Source of the DNA: Streptomyces sp. NBC_01707
GTDB lineage: Bacteria > Actinomycetota > Actinomycetes > Streptomycetales > Streptomycetaceae
NCBI RefSeq assembly: GCF_041438805.1
Contig: NZ_CP109190.1
Coordinates: 4,898,001 to 4,962,000 of the forward strand
Reading direction: 5' to 3'
DNA length: 64,000 nucleotides
Made by a program: the position numbers and the translations under genes. The stretch's first letter is position 1. Each line of letters begins with the position of its first letter. Positions 1 to 10,639 of this stretch are shown piece after piece. Under the pieces are notes generated by a model. It ran no database searches and was not told the origin of the DNA. It saw nothing but the letters and a program-made list of their open reading frames with translations.

Positions 1-1304
1 TGCAGGCTCTCGATCCAGGGCACAGTGCGCGACATCGACGCCGGGTCGAATTCGTGGCGGACCGCGGCACGCTGCTCCTCGGTGAGGTCAGGTCGCAGCG
101 CCACCATCGAGCGGATGTCGTCGCAGGCGTCCTGCGCCAGGACCGCGACACCGTGCGCGCCGAGCCGTGGGTTGGCGGCCAGCGCCCGGCGTACCTCCTC
201 GTCCCCGTCCCGGACCAGCTCCGCCTCCAACCCGGGTGCGAGGCAGCACTGTTCGAGCGCCCGCCGGGGCGCGGGCAGCGCGGTGAAGACCTCGCGAGGC
301 ATGGGGACGCCGGTGTGATGGGCAAGCAGCGCCGCCGTACGCACCGCGTCGTCGGTGTCGGCCAGCAGCCGCTCCCGCAGCGGCGCGGGGAGGTCGTCCC
401 ACCGGGCGCAGCCGGCTGCCCGCACCCGGGGATCGGCATCGGCCACGAGACCGGGGAGATGGTGGGCGGGGAGCCCAGGCAGTTCGGCGGCCTGGGCGCG
501 GGACGGGCCGGCGAGTAGGTCGTCGTACAGGTCCGCGGGGAGTTCGACCCCCCAGGCGCAGGCATGCTCGGCCCAGAGCACGCGCCGGCTCGACGACGGT
601 TCGGCGCGGACCAGGCGTACCCACTGATCGGACGTGAGCTTGGGCCGGAAGGTGTCGGCGGGCCTCGACCGCACCCGCGGATCGGGGTGCGCCACGGCGG
701 CGTCGAGGACGGCAGGCCGGTCGCAGCCGTGCAGGAAGCCCTCCGCCACATCCAGCAGCCGGATCAGCAGCTCGTCCGGCGCGGCCGGATTGGACCCGAT
801 CCCCTCCGCCCAGTGCAGAGGCCACGCCGGCCGACCGGGCACGGCCGCCCACACCTCGGCGCGCTCGACCTCCGTCTCGCGCCCGGCGGCCGCCGCGGCC
901 TCCTCCAGCCGCTCCGGCAGTCGGTCGAGGGCCGTCACCCGAGGGCCGTCCGCGCCGGGCACCTCCGCCAGCAGCACCTGTCCGTCGAGGGAGAGCGCCA
1001 CGAACCCGAGGTCGCCGATCAACTCCGGCACACCGCCGCCGGCATAGCGGACCCGGGTCCACCAGGAGTCGTTGCCGCCGATCCGGTACCCGAGGACGGC
1101 GACCAGAAATCCGCCGTCGGCACCGGCAAGGCGGCGCCACCACACGGCGTCGAGCGCTTCCCGGGCCGCGCCGCCCGGCGCCGCGATCCCTCGCGCGATG
1201 CGCCAGCCGGCCTCCGGCGGGAACAGGCTGCCCGGGCGCACGTCCTCGACGACCGTGAGCCCGGCCCGCGCGAGCAGTTCGTGGAGTCCCTCTCGGTGTT
1301 GCAC
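1..1304 (-). CDS. HEAT/LRV-repeat-like protein, 3' end beyond the window
   Basis: An open minus-strand frame runs from a GTG at 1304 off the left edge, giving at least 434 codons without a stop. A GGTGGGGA stretch about 9 nt upstream supports the start. The N-terminal ~150 residues are not a recognised domain. After that come repeated helical units with Ala-Asp-Pro-Arg-Val-Arg-type turns (AHPDPRVRSRP, ADADPRVRAAG, RDGDEEVRRALAANPRLG), as in leucine-rich-variant or HEAT-like repeats. Such repeats usually act as protein-binding scaffolds. The function is unknown. No signal peptide or membrane segment is seen. Confidence 0.75.
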   Translation of the reverse strand, partial: MQHREGLHELLARAGLTVVEDVRPGSLFPPEAGWRIARGIAAPGGAAREALDAVWWRRLAGADGGFLVAVLGYRIGGNDSWWTRVRYAGGGVPELIGDLGFVALSLDGQVLLAEVPGADGPRVTALDRLPERLEEAAAAAGRETEVERAEVWAAVPGRPAWPLHWAEGIGSNPAAPDELLIRLLDVAEGFLHGCDRPAVLDAAVAHPDPRVRSRPADTFRPKLTSDQWVRLVRAEPSSSRRVLWAEHACAWGVELPADLYDDLLAGPSRAQAAELPGLPAHHLPGLVADADPRVRAAGCARWDDLPAPLRERLLADTDDAVRTAALLAHHTGVPMPREVFTALPAPRRALEQCCLAPGLEAELVRDGDEEVRRALAANPRLGAHGVAVLAQDACDDIRSMVALRPDLTEEQRAAVRHEFDPASMSRTVPWIESL

Positions 1305-1731
1305 GCGGTCATGATCCCCACCGACTCGCGGTGGGACAAGGCCCACAGCCCAGGCGCGACCGGCCCCGCACCCCCGTACACGTCATCGGCTGCGACGTCG
1401 TTCGGCGGTCCCCACGCGGGCGGCTCGGGCCGGACCCGCCACTGCATCAAAGGCTTCGGCCCGGATTCGGACGAGACAGGGCCAGGTCGGCATGGGTCCG
1501 AGGATCCCGTCATGCGTCGCGAAACAGGTGACCGGACCGGTCAGGATTCGAGAAGCGCGGACCCCCGAGCCGCAGTTAGCGTGACCGCGCGGAGGTGGTT
1601 CCGTTGGCTCTCCTTCTCTTGCGGGCTCGCCCCGGTCAAGACGAACGGCCAGCGGAGAAATCACCGTCCGAGGCGATCGGGCTGCCGATCGCCGGACCGT
1701 CCCGACCGGACCCACGACTTCAGGAGCGACC
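1305..1731. other. Intergenic region between divergent genes, with one short palindrome
   Basis: No supportable gene was found; the open frames here lack family resemblance and ribosome-binding sites. The only regular element is TGACCGGaCCGGTCA at 1529-1543, a perfect 7-bp inverted repeat around one base. It lies about 190 bp upstream of the VOC gene and could be an operator. Confidence 0.4.
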
Positions 1732-2088
1732 ATGACCGGCTCTTCCACCCAGGGAATCAAGACCGTGCTGCATCCCGTTTCCGACCTGGCGGCGGCCAAG
1801 AAGGTGTACGCCGCCCTGCTCGGCGTACCGCCGCAGGCCGACGAGTCCTACTACGTCGGCTTCGAGGCCGCGGGCCAGCACATCGGGCTGGTGCCGGGCG
1901 GTGGACCGCAGGGCATGGCCTCACCGGTGGCCTACTGGCACGTGCCGGACATCGAGGCGAAGCTCGCCGAGGTGACCGCCGCGGGTGCCACCGTGAAGGA
2001 GCCCGCTCACGACGTCGGTGGCGGCCGCCTGGTGGCCACCGTCACCGACCCCGACGGCAACGTCCTCGGGCTGCTGCAGGACCGATGA
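1732..2088 (+). CDS. VOC (glyoxalase/bleomycin-resistance fold) family protein
   Basis: 118 aa, the usual length for a single-unit VOC protein with paired beta-alpha-beta-beta-beta modules. The start of module 1 (VLHPVSDLAAAKKVYAALLG) and the end of module 2 (VTDPDGNVLGLLQD) are typical of the family. A GGAG sits 7 nt before the ATG. Members bind or modify small molecules such as antibiotics or methylglyoxal, often through a metal. Substrate cannot be read from the sequence. The next gene downstream is a UvrA-like ATPase, a class also linked to drug self-resistance, so a detoxification role is possible. Confidence 0.85.
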   Translation: MTGSSTQGIKTVLHPVSDLAAAKKVYAALLGVPPQADESYYVGFEAAGQHIGLVPGGGPQGMASPVAYWHVPDIEAKLAEVTAAGATVKEPAHDVGGGRLVATVTDPDGNVLGLLQDR

Positions 2089-2450
2089 GCGCCGGCTGAG
2101 TGCCGACCCCCGCTCCCACGCCCCGGTCCACCCGCGAGGTGTCCGTGATCGCCGACGAAGTCGAGGTCCTCGCGATCGATGGGCTGAGGCAGGAGCGGGG
2201 CGGCCGGTTCACCGCGCACACCGGCCTCGCCCCGCGTGCGTCGGCCACCCCCGTACCTCCCGTTCCGCACCGCTTCGCGCGCCGCCGGCTGGTGCGCCGC
2301 GTCGACGGGCGGGACGCGTCGCCGCGAACCGGCGGTTCCACGGGCCGAAGCAGAAGAGAAGCGGACGTACTGCTCGAATTTTGGTTGGATCGAGCCAGGC
2401 GACACCGACGGAGACCGCGAAGGCGGGCCCGCCCGACAGATGGAGACACC
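2089..2450. other. Intergenic region upstream of the UvrA-like gene
   Basis: The UvrA-like reading frame stays open upstream into this stretch, but the translation there is arginine-rich and unlike any UvrA N-terminus, so I treat it as non-coding. A locally AT-rich patch near 2376-2395 could be promoter DNA. No other feature was seen. Confidence 0.4.
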
Positions 2451-4841
<2,391 letters not shown>

Positions 4842-5019
4842 CCGCGGCCTGACGGACATCGCCCGACGGAACGAGTGCACGACGCCGTCGGGCTAGAAGT
4901 GGGGCGCCGCGTCTGCCGCACCCGGCGCGGACGCGGCGGGTGCGGCGGCCACTACGACAGCGACGATCGGGGCCTGCCGGGGCGCAGGTGGGGGCGCCGG
5001 GCTCAGGACGTCTGGTTGC

Positions 5020-5250
5020 CCGCACGCGCCACTCCGGGGCAAGCACCGACCGGATCTCCTCGTCGCGCCTTCCCCTCCGGTACAGATGGGCTTGGCCACA
5101 GCACGCCGTCTCTCGTCATCTCGAGCCGCGCGTTGTGCTGCCCGATTTTGACTCCCGTCCTCGGTCGGTGTGGACCAGGAACTCCTCTGCCCGCCAGGGC
5201 TCCAGCGGGCGCAGTTCGGAGTCGTCGCCGCCCAGGGATACCGCGTACAT
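5020..5250 (-). pseudogene. GNAT acetyltransferase remnant with internal deletion and frameshift
   Basis: From an ATG at 5250 the frame reads MYAVSLGGDDSELRPLEPWR, the typical N-terminus of RimJ/RimL-like acetyltransferases, then runs to a stop at 5116. In the next frame, around 5134-5072, NARLEMTRDGVL resembles the C-terminal part of the same family (usual form: ERLGMTRDGVLR). After another shift, GRRDEEIRSVLAPEWR (about 5070-5020) matches the family C-terminus. Roughly the central two thirds, with the acetyl-CoA loop, are missing. A GGGGTG stretch precedes the ATG. This is a decayed gene, not a functional enzyme. Confidence 0.6.
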
Positions 5251-5589
5251 CGTCACCCCTGCAGTCGGAACCGGCGTACGGCGAAGGGGGTCTTCCCGCG
5301 GTCGGCGCCACCGACGACGCCTGAGTGGTCGAGATCTGTCGGATCGAGCCTGTGCGCCCGTTCGGGGTCGACCTCCGCGAAGCATGGAACCTTGGCGACG
5401 GACCTCATCGGCCTTTATTTCAGGGGCAGTTGGAGGTTTATCTACGCGCGGAGCTATGCCTACCGAACGATCATTCGGGCATATCCGGCAGGTTCCTGCA
5501 CGGCTATTACCGGCCGGTACCCACAGCTGCTAGAAACGTGCTCGCTCACTCAACCCCCCACCCACCCCCCACACTTCGGAGGGCTGACA
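5251..5589. other. Intergenic region upstream of the SGNH hydrolase
   Basis: No gene is supported. The stretch 5400-5560 is clearly more AT-rich than its surroundings and probably carries the promoter of the following secreted hydrolase. An imperfect inverted repeat, ATGCCtaCCGAA...TTCGGGCAT, lies around 5456-5482. Confidence 0.4.
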
Positions 5590-5592
5590 GTG

Positions 5593-6399
5593 ATGTCAGT
5601 ACGGAGATTATGGGCGTCCGCATCCACTCTGGTCCTCGCAGCCTCGGTCGCACTGGGCGTTGCCCAGCCGGCCTCGGCAACCTCCCAGGCCGCCGCCGGC
5701 GGGTACGTCGCTCTCGGCGACTCGTACTCGTCCGGCGTCGGCTCAGGAAGCTACCTCTCCGACAGCGGTGACTGCCATCGGAGCACCAAGGCCTACCCCT
5801 ACCTCTGGGCCACCCAGAACTCACCGTCCTCGTTCGCCTTCGTGGCCTGTTCGGGGGCCACGACGGGTTCGGTGGCGAGCACCCAGCTGGGCGTGCTGAG
5901 TTCGTCCACCACCTTGGTCAGTGTCACGGCGGGCGGCAACGACGTCGGATTTGCCGATGTCATGGAGGACTGCGTCCTGTACAGCGAGGCCACCTGTCTG
6001 AGCAGCGTGAACGCGGCTGTCTCGCAGATGCAGAACACACTGCCGTCCGGGCTCGGTTCGCTCTACGGCTCCATCCGGTCACGCGCCTCACAGGCCCATG
6101 TGGTCGTGCTGGGCTACCCGCGCTTCTACCAGCTGAGCGGGGACTGCATCGCCGGTCTCTCCGAGACCGAGCGCTCCGCCATCAACAACGCGTCCGACGT
6201 ACTGAACGGCGTCATCGCCCAGCAGGCGGCCGACGCCGGGTTCACATTCTCCAGCGTGGTCGACGAGTTCACGGGGCATGAGCTGTGCTCCGGCAGTCCG
6301 TGGCTCAACAGCGTGACCGTCCCTGTCTACGAGTCCTACCACCCCAAGTCCGCGGGGCAGTCGGGAGGCTACCTGCCCGCATTCCGCTCGGCCGCGTAA
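5593..6399 (+). CDS. Secreted SGNH/GDSL-family hydrolase (lipase/esterase) with a TTA codon
   Basis: 268 aa. An Arg-Arg-containing signal peptide (residues 1 to about 30, ending AQPASATS) directs secretion. The SGNH blocks are present: GDSYSSG (catalytic Ser, block I), GGNDVGF (block III) and YHPKSAG (catalytic Asp/His region, block V). Cysteine pairs fit extracellular disulfides. The product probably hydrolyses lipid or other ester substrates outside the cell. GGAGG at 5577-5582 fits the ATG at 5593; a GTG at 5590 is an alternative. Codon 6 (5608-5610) is TTA, which in Streptomyces needs the bldA tRNA, so expression is probably tied to development. Confidence 0.9.
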   Translation: MSVRRLWASASTLVLAASVALGVAQPASATSQAAAGGYVALGDSYSSGVGSGSYLSDSGDCHRSTKAYPYLWATQNSPSSFAFVACSGATTGSVASTQLGVLSSSTTLVSVTAGGNDVGFADVMEDCVLYSEATCLSSVNAAVSQMQNTLPSGLGSLYGSIRSRASQAHVVVLGYPRFYQLSGDCIAGLSETERSAINNASDVLNGVIAQQAADAGFTFSSVVDEFTGHELCSGSPWLNSVTVPVYESYHPKSAGQSGGYLPAFRSAA

Positions 6400-6422
6400 T
6401 CCGCTCGCACGTGGCCCTGTTC

Positions 6423-6465
6423 GAGACGGCGGTCCACCGGCGCGTCACCGGTGGGCCGCCGTCTC
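6423..6465. terminator. Bidirectional hairpin terminator
   Basis: GAGACGGCGGtCCACCGG pairs with CCGGTGGgCCGCCGTCTC across a 7-nt loop, with one T-G opposition. It lies between two convergent genes, the SGNH hydrolase and the MFS transporter. Confidence 0.8.
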
Positions 6466-6495
6466 CTCGTCCCGCTCCGTTCCGTCCGGTACGTG

Positions 6496-7998
6496 TCAGG
6501 CGCGGCCCGCGGCGCCCGGCCGGGGCAGCGCGAGGGCGGCAGCCGCGGCCAGTACGGCGGTGGCGGCCGCCGCCCACCAGCCGTGCCGGAACGCGACGAG
6601 CGCCGCGGCCGGGCCGTCCGGGATGGCGAGCAGCGTGACCATCAGGGCGACACCCAGGACCGAACCGGTCTGGCGGGCCATCGTGGTGACGGCCGACCCG
6701 GTCGCGAACCGGGTGGGCGGCAGGGCCGCCGCGGCCGCACCGACCAGGGTGGGCAGAGCGAAGCCGACGCCGATACCGGTGATCAGCATGCCGGGCAGGA
6801 GCCCTGCCGCATAGTGCGGGGCCGTGTCGAGCGCGACGGCCCACCAGCCGAGGCCCACGGCGAACAGCAGACAGCCGAACGCCGCCGTGCGGCCCGCGCC
6901 GAAGCGGCGGACCAAGGGGCCCGACGTGACGGCGAGCACCGGCACGACCAGCGGCCCGGGAGCGATGGCAAGTCCGGTGCGGATCGCCGAGTAGCCCCAC
7001 ACCTGCTGGCACCAGAGCACAGACGTCAGCAGCATCGCCGCGAACGCGACGGAGAAGAGCAGCGCAGCGAGGGTCGCCGCCGCGAAGGCCGGGGTGCGCA
7101 GCATGGGCAGTTCGACGATCGGGGCGCTGTGCCGGGCCGAGCGCAGCCAGAACACCCCGGCGAGGACGACCGCCGCGACGAACGAGCCGATCACCTCCGG
7201 CGAACTCCAGCCCCACGCGTCCGCCTTGACCAGGCCGAGCGCGAGTACGCCGATGGCGAGCGTGAGCAGCGCGGCGCCGACCAGGTCCGGCAGCCGTCCG
7301 GCGCGGTCCGGGCGGGCATCGGGCAGCAGCCGGGCCCCGGCCACCAGGCCGACCGCACCGACCGGCACGTTGACGAGGAACACCCAGCGCCAGTCGGCCT
7401 CCACGAGCAGCCCGCCGATCACTGGACCCAGCCCGGCGGCGATGCCTCCGATCGCCGCCCAGCCGCGGATGGCCTGCGGCCGACGCTCCGGCGCGGTGTT
7501 GACCAGCAGCAGAGCCAGCGAGGTGGGCATCAGGGCGGCGGCTCCGGCCGCCTGCAGGGCACGGGCGGCGACCAGCCAGCCGACCCCGGGGGCGACGGCA
7601 CACAGCACGGAGGCCACGGTGAAGACCGCCAGGCCGAGGAGGAAGCCGCGCCGGTGTCCGTACCGGTCCGCGAGCCGGCCCGCGACGACGAGCAGCGCGG
7701 CGAAGACGATCGCGTACGCGTTGAGCACCCAGGACAGCGAGGCGAGCGAACTGCCGTCGAAGGAGTCGCCGAGGGCGGGGACGGCCACGTTGACGATGAA
7801 CAGGTCGAGGTTCACGACGAAGACCCCGGCCGACACGATCCAGGCCGTCGCACGGGATCCAGTGGAGGGACTCTTCGCGGGCCCGTTCGCCGAGCCCTTC
7901 GCGGGTCCGTTCGCCGTGGGCGACCCAGGCTCCACGTGCGGGGCGGGCGGCCTCCGGTCGGCCGCATCCGCGAGTGAGTTTGATTTTCCAACTGTCAT
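6496..7998 (-). CDS. MFS drug-export transporter, DHA2 type
   Basis: 500 aa with about 14 hydrophobic segments after a hydrophilic N-terminal tail of about 45 residues. The motif GRLADRYGHRRG lies between TM2 and TM3 (motif A) and APGVGWLVAARALQAAGAAA follows. Proton-driven export of small toxic compounds is the usual role. The gene is divergent from an HxlR-type regulator whose start is only 55 bp away. The shared intergenic region holds repeated GATGGCAA elements, so local repression by that regulator is likely. Start chosen at MTVGKSN. The substrate is unknown. Confidence 0.9.
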   Translation of the reverse strand: MTVGKSNSLADAADRRPPAPHVEPGSPTANGPAKGSANGPAKSPSTGSRATAWIVSAGVFVVNLDLFIVNVAVPALGDSFDGSSLASLSWVLNAYAIVFAALLVVAGRLADRYGHRRGFLLGLAVFTVASVLCAVAPGVGWLVAARALQAAGAAALMPTSLALLLVNTAPERRPQAIRGWAAIGGIAAGLGPVIGGLLVEADWRWVFLVNVPVGAVGLVAGARLLPDARPDRAGRLPDLVGAALLTLAIGVLALGLVKADAWGWSSPEVIGSFVAAVVLAGVFWLRSARHSAPIVELPMLRTPAFAAATLAALLFSVAFAAMLLTSVLWCQQVWGYSAIRTGLAIAPGPLVVPVLAVTSGPLVRRFGAGRTAAFGCLLFAVGLGWWAVALDTAPHYAAGLLPGMLITGIGVGFALPTLVGAAAAALPPTRFATGSAVTTMARQTGSVLGVALMVTLLAIPDGPAAALVAFRHGWWAAAATAVLAAAAALALPRPGAAGRA

Positions 7999-8039
7999 GA
8001 TGGCAAGGTAGCGCCAGTAAGTTTGAGATGGCAACCTTG
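7999..8039. promoter_or_regulatory. Probable operator between MFS exporter and HxlR regulator
   Basis: GATGGCAA occurs at 7999-8006 and again at 8027-8034, 28 bp apart. Overlapping these, CAAGGT (8004-8009) and ACCTTG (8034-8039) form an inverted repeat. The position between two divergent starts suits a dimeric HxlR regulator. Confidence 0.5.
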
Positions 8040-8053
8040 TAGGGGTGAGTGCA

Positions 8054-8602
8054 ATGAATGGTTCCGGCAGCCGTATCGAGATCGGCGCACTGCCCGGTCG
8101 GCCGTGTTCCGCCGCTGCCGCGCTGCAGGTGGTGGGCGAGAAGTGGACGCTGCTCGCGGTGCGCGAGATCTTCTTCGGCAATCACCGGTTCGAGGCGATC
8201 GCCCGGAACACCGGTGCGCCCCGGGACCGGCTCGCGGCCCGGCTACGGTCGCTGGAGCACGCCGGCCTGGTCGAGCGGCGCCCCTACAGCGAGCGGCCGC
8301 CGCGCCACGAGTACCACCTGACCGAGGCGGGCCGCGACCTCGCCCCGGTGATCCGGGCCCTGCTGGACTGGGGCGACCGCTGGGTGCACGAGGAACCGCC
8401 GGTCGTCATGGTCCATGAACCGGCGGCCACCACGGACGCGGAGAGCCGTGGCAAGGGCGACGGCTCGCACGGGCATGACCTGGACACCGCATGGATCTGC
8501 CGCACCTGTGGGGAGGAGGTCGTGAGGGGTTCCCTCACCGTCGACGTCCGCTCCCCCGGTTGGGACCGGACCGGCCCCGCATCCGCGCCGGCGGCACCCT
8601 GA
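8054..8602 (+). CDS. HxlR-family winged-helix transcriptional regulator
   Basis: 182 aa. The N-terminal ~110 residues carry the HxlR fold, with CSAAAALQVVGEKWTLLAVR leading into the winged helix and RLRSLEHAGLVERRPYSERP as recognition helix plus wing. A C-terminal extension of about 65 residues has a CRTCGEEV motif that could bind metal or sense redox state, which is longer than the usual 110-150 aa. The AGGGG at 8041-8045 is well spaced for the ATG at 8054; a GTG at 8045 overlaps it and is less likely. It probably controls the divergent exporter. Confidence 0.85.
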   Translation: MNGSGSRIEIGALPGRPCSAAAALQVVGEKWTLLAVREIFFGNHRFEAIARNTGAPRDRLAARLRSLEHAGLVERRPYSERPPRHEYHLTEAGRDLAPVIRALLDWGDRWVHEEPPVVMVHEPAATTDAESRGKGDGSHGHDLDTAWICRTCGEEVVRGSLTVDVRSPGWDRTGPASAPAAP

Positions 8603-8715
8603 CAGCCCGTCAGCCCGACCGGGTGCGCGATGCCTCGCCCCGACCGGCCCGGAAGTTGTCCACAGGCTGCGGACGCTGCGAGCCGAGTGTCCGCCCCCGG
8701 CGCAGAATGGGGGGC

Positions 8716-10560
8716 ATGACTGAGATCACTGGCTCGACGACCGAATCCGTTCCGGCGCCGACGACCGATTCCGTTCCGGCGTGGGAGCAGCGCTTCCGGG
8801 CGCCCCGGGTCTCGTTGCCCGACTGGGCGGAGGACGCGCCGGACCGTGCGCTGTTCGTCTCCAACGCGACGGGGACGTACGAGCTGTACGCCTGGGACCG
8901 GTCGACCGGGGAGCAGCGCCAGGTCACCGACCGGCCGAACGGGACGACGGACGGGATACTGACGCCGGACGGCGAGACGATCTGGTGGTTCGACGACACC
9001 GACGGCGACGAGTTCGGGGTGTGGATGCGCCGGCCCTTCGGCGCCGGCGGGAGCGAAGGGGCGGCGGACGAGCCCGCGGCTCCCGGGCTCGAACCCTCGT
9101 ACCCGGCGGGACTCGCGATCGGCCGGGACGGGACGGCGGTGGTCGGCCGGTCGACCGATGAGGACGGGACGACGATCCATGTCGTACGCCCCGGGGCCCC
9201 GCCCGTCGAGATCTACCGGCACCGCGAGTCGGCGGGCGTCGGGGACCTGTCGCACGACGGGACGCTGATCGCGCTGGAGCACACCGAGCACGGCGACGCG
9301 ATGCATTCGGCGCTGCGGGTGGTGCGGCCGGACGGGACGACGGTCGCCGAGCTCGACGACACCAAGGGCGGTACGCAGGAGCTCGGTCTGTCGGTGCTGG
9401 GCTTCGCTCCGGTGGCCGGGGACACCCGGCTGCTGGTCGGGCATCAGCGGCGGGGCCGCTGGGAGCCGATGATCTGGGACCCGGTGGCGGGGACGGAGAC
9501 GGATCTTGCGCTGGATCTGCCCGGTGACGTGAGCGCCGAGTGGTATCCGGACGGCTCCGCGCTGCTCATCGTGCACGGCTTCGAGGCCCGCAGCGACCTG
9601 TGGCGGTACGAGCCGGGGTCCGACAGCGCCCCGGTGCGGGTGGAGACACCTGCCGGATCGGTGTCGGATGCCACGGCCCGGCCCGACGGCACCGTGGAGT
9701 ACCTGTGGTCGTCCGCCGCCCAGCCCCCCGCCGTGCGGTCCACGACGGGCGCGGTGGTGCTCGATCCGCCGGGTGCGAAGGCTCCGGCGTCCGTCCCGGT
9801 GGAGGACGTCTGGGTGGACGGGCCCGGCGGCCGGATCCACGCGCTCGTGCAGCGGCCCGCCGCCCCGGCCGAGGGGCCGTTTCCGACCGTCTTCGAGATC
9901 CATGGCGGCCCGACCTGGCACGACAGCGACGCCTTCGCGTCCGGACCCGCCGCCTGGGTGGACCACGGCTACGCGGTCGTCCGCGTCAACTACCGCGGCT
10001 CGACGGGGTACGGGAGGGCCTGGACGGACGCGCTCAAGCACCGAGTGGGCCTGATCGAGCTCGAGGACATCGCGGCGGTCCGGGAGTGGGCGGTGAAGTC
10101 CGGGCTGGCGGACCCCGCGAAGCTGGTCCTGGCCGGGGGCTCGTGGGGCGGCTACCTGACGCTGCTCGGCCTCGGTACGCAGCCGGAGGACTGGGCGCTG
10201 GGCCTGGCCGCGGTCCCGGTCGCGGACTACGTCACGGCGTACCACGACGAGATGGAGGCCCTGAAGGCGATGGACCGCACGCTGCTGGGCGGTACGCCGG
10301 AGGAAGTGCCGGAGCGGTTCGAGGCCTCGTCCCCGCTGACGTACGTCGACGCCGTGCGGGCGCCGGTCTACATCTCGGCGGGGGTCAACGACCCGCGGTG
10401 CCCGATCCGCCAGGTCGAGAACTATGTGGACCGGCTGAAGGCCCGGCAGGCGGTGCACGAGGTCTACCGGTACGACGCGGGGCACGGCTCGCTCGTCGTC
10501 GAGGAGCGCATCAAGCAGGTCCGGCTGGAGCTGGACTTCGCCCGGCGCCACCTCGGGTAG
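8716..10560 (+). CDS. S9-family serine peptidase (prolyl oligopeptidase/acylaminoacyl peptidase type)
   Basis: 614 aa. The N-terminal ~370 residues form a beta-propeller-like region with WD-like repeats such as ATGTYELYAWDRSTGEQRQ. The C-terminal alpha/beta-hydrolase domain holds the triad: Ser in GGSWGGY (about residue 476), Asp in GVNDPRCP (about 558) and His in DAGHGS (about 590). No signal peptide is seen, so it is a cytoplasmic peptidase cleaving short peptides. Start chosen at MTEITG (8716); an in-frame ATG at 8707 is the alternative. SURF1 follows 79 bp downstream. Confidence 0.9.
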   Translation: MTEITGSTTESVPAPTTDSVPAWEQRFRAPRVSLPDWAEDAPDRALFVSNATGTYELYAWDRSTGEQRQVTDRPNGTTDGILTPDGETIWWFDDTDGDEFGVWMRRPFGAGGSEGAADEPAAPGLEPSYPAGLAIGRDGTAVVGRSTDEDGTTIHVVRPGAPPVEIYRHRESAGVGDLSHDGTLIALEHTEHGDAMHSALRVVRPDGTTVAELDDTKGGTQELGLSVLGFAPVAGDTRLLVGHQRRGRWEPMIWDPVAGTETDLALDLPGDVSAEWYPDGSALLIVHGFEARSDLWRYEPGSDSAPVRVETPAGSVSDATARPDGTVEYLWSSAAQPPAVRSTTGAVVLDPPGAKAPASVPVEDVWVDGPGGRIHALVQRPAAPAEGPFPTVFEIHGGPTWHDSDAFASGPAAWVDHGYAVVRVNYRGSTGYGRAWTDALKHRVGLIELEDIAAVREWAVKSGLADPAKLVLAGGSWGGYLTLLGLGTQPEDWALGLAAVPVADYVTAYHDEMEALKAMDRTLLGGTPEEVPERFEASSPLTYVDAVRAPVYISAGVNDPRCPIRQVENYVDRLKARQAVHEVYRYDAGHGSLVVEERIKQVRLELDFARRHLG

Positions 10561-10639
10561 CGGGCACCCCGGCCACCGGGGGGTGACGTCGGCGGCACCC
10601 CGCTCCGGGGTTCCGGAGCGGGGACCGTACCGTGGAGGG

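Noticed and set aside
88..1143. A 351-codon minus-strand frame in the first kilobase
   Set aside because: It is a shadow of the partial HEAT/LRV-like gene, which uses another frame on the same strand; its translation is Arg/Gly-rich low complexity.
2100..2450. In-frame N-terminal extension of the UvrA-like gene
   Set aside because: The translation is Arg-rich and unlike UvrA; the ATG at 2451 begins a normal N-terminus.
4842..5019. Ala/Pro-rich minus-strand frame next to the GNAT remnant
   Set aside because: Low-complexity translation without RBS or family similarity; probably just GC-rich DNA.
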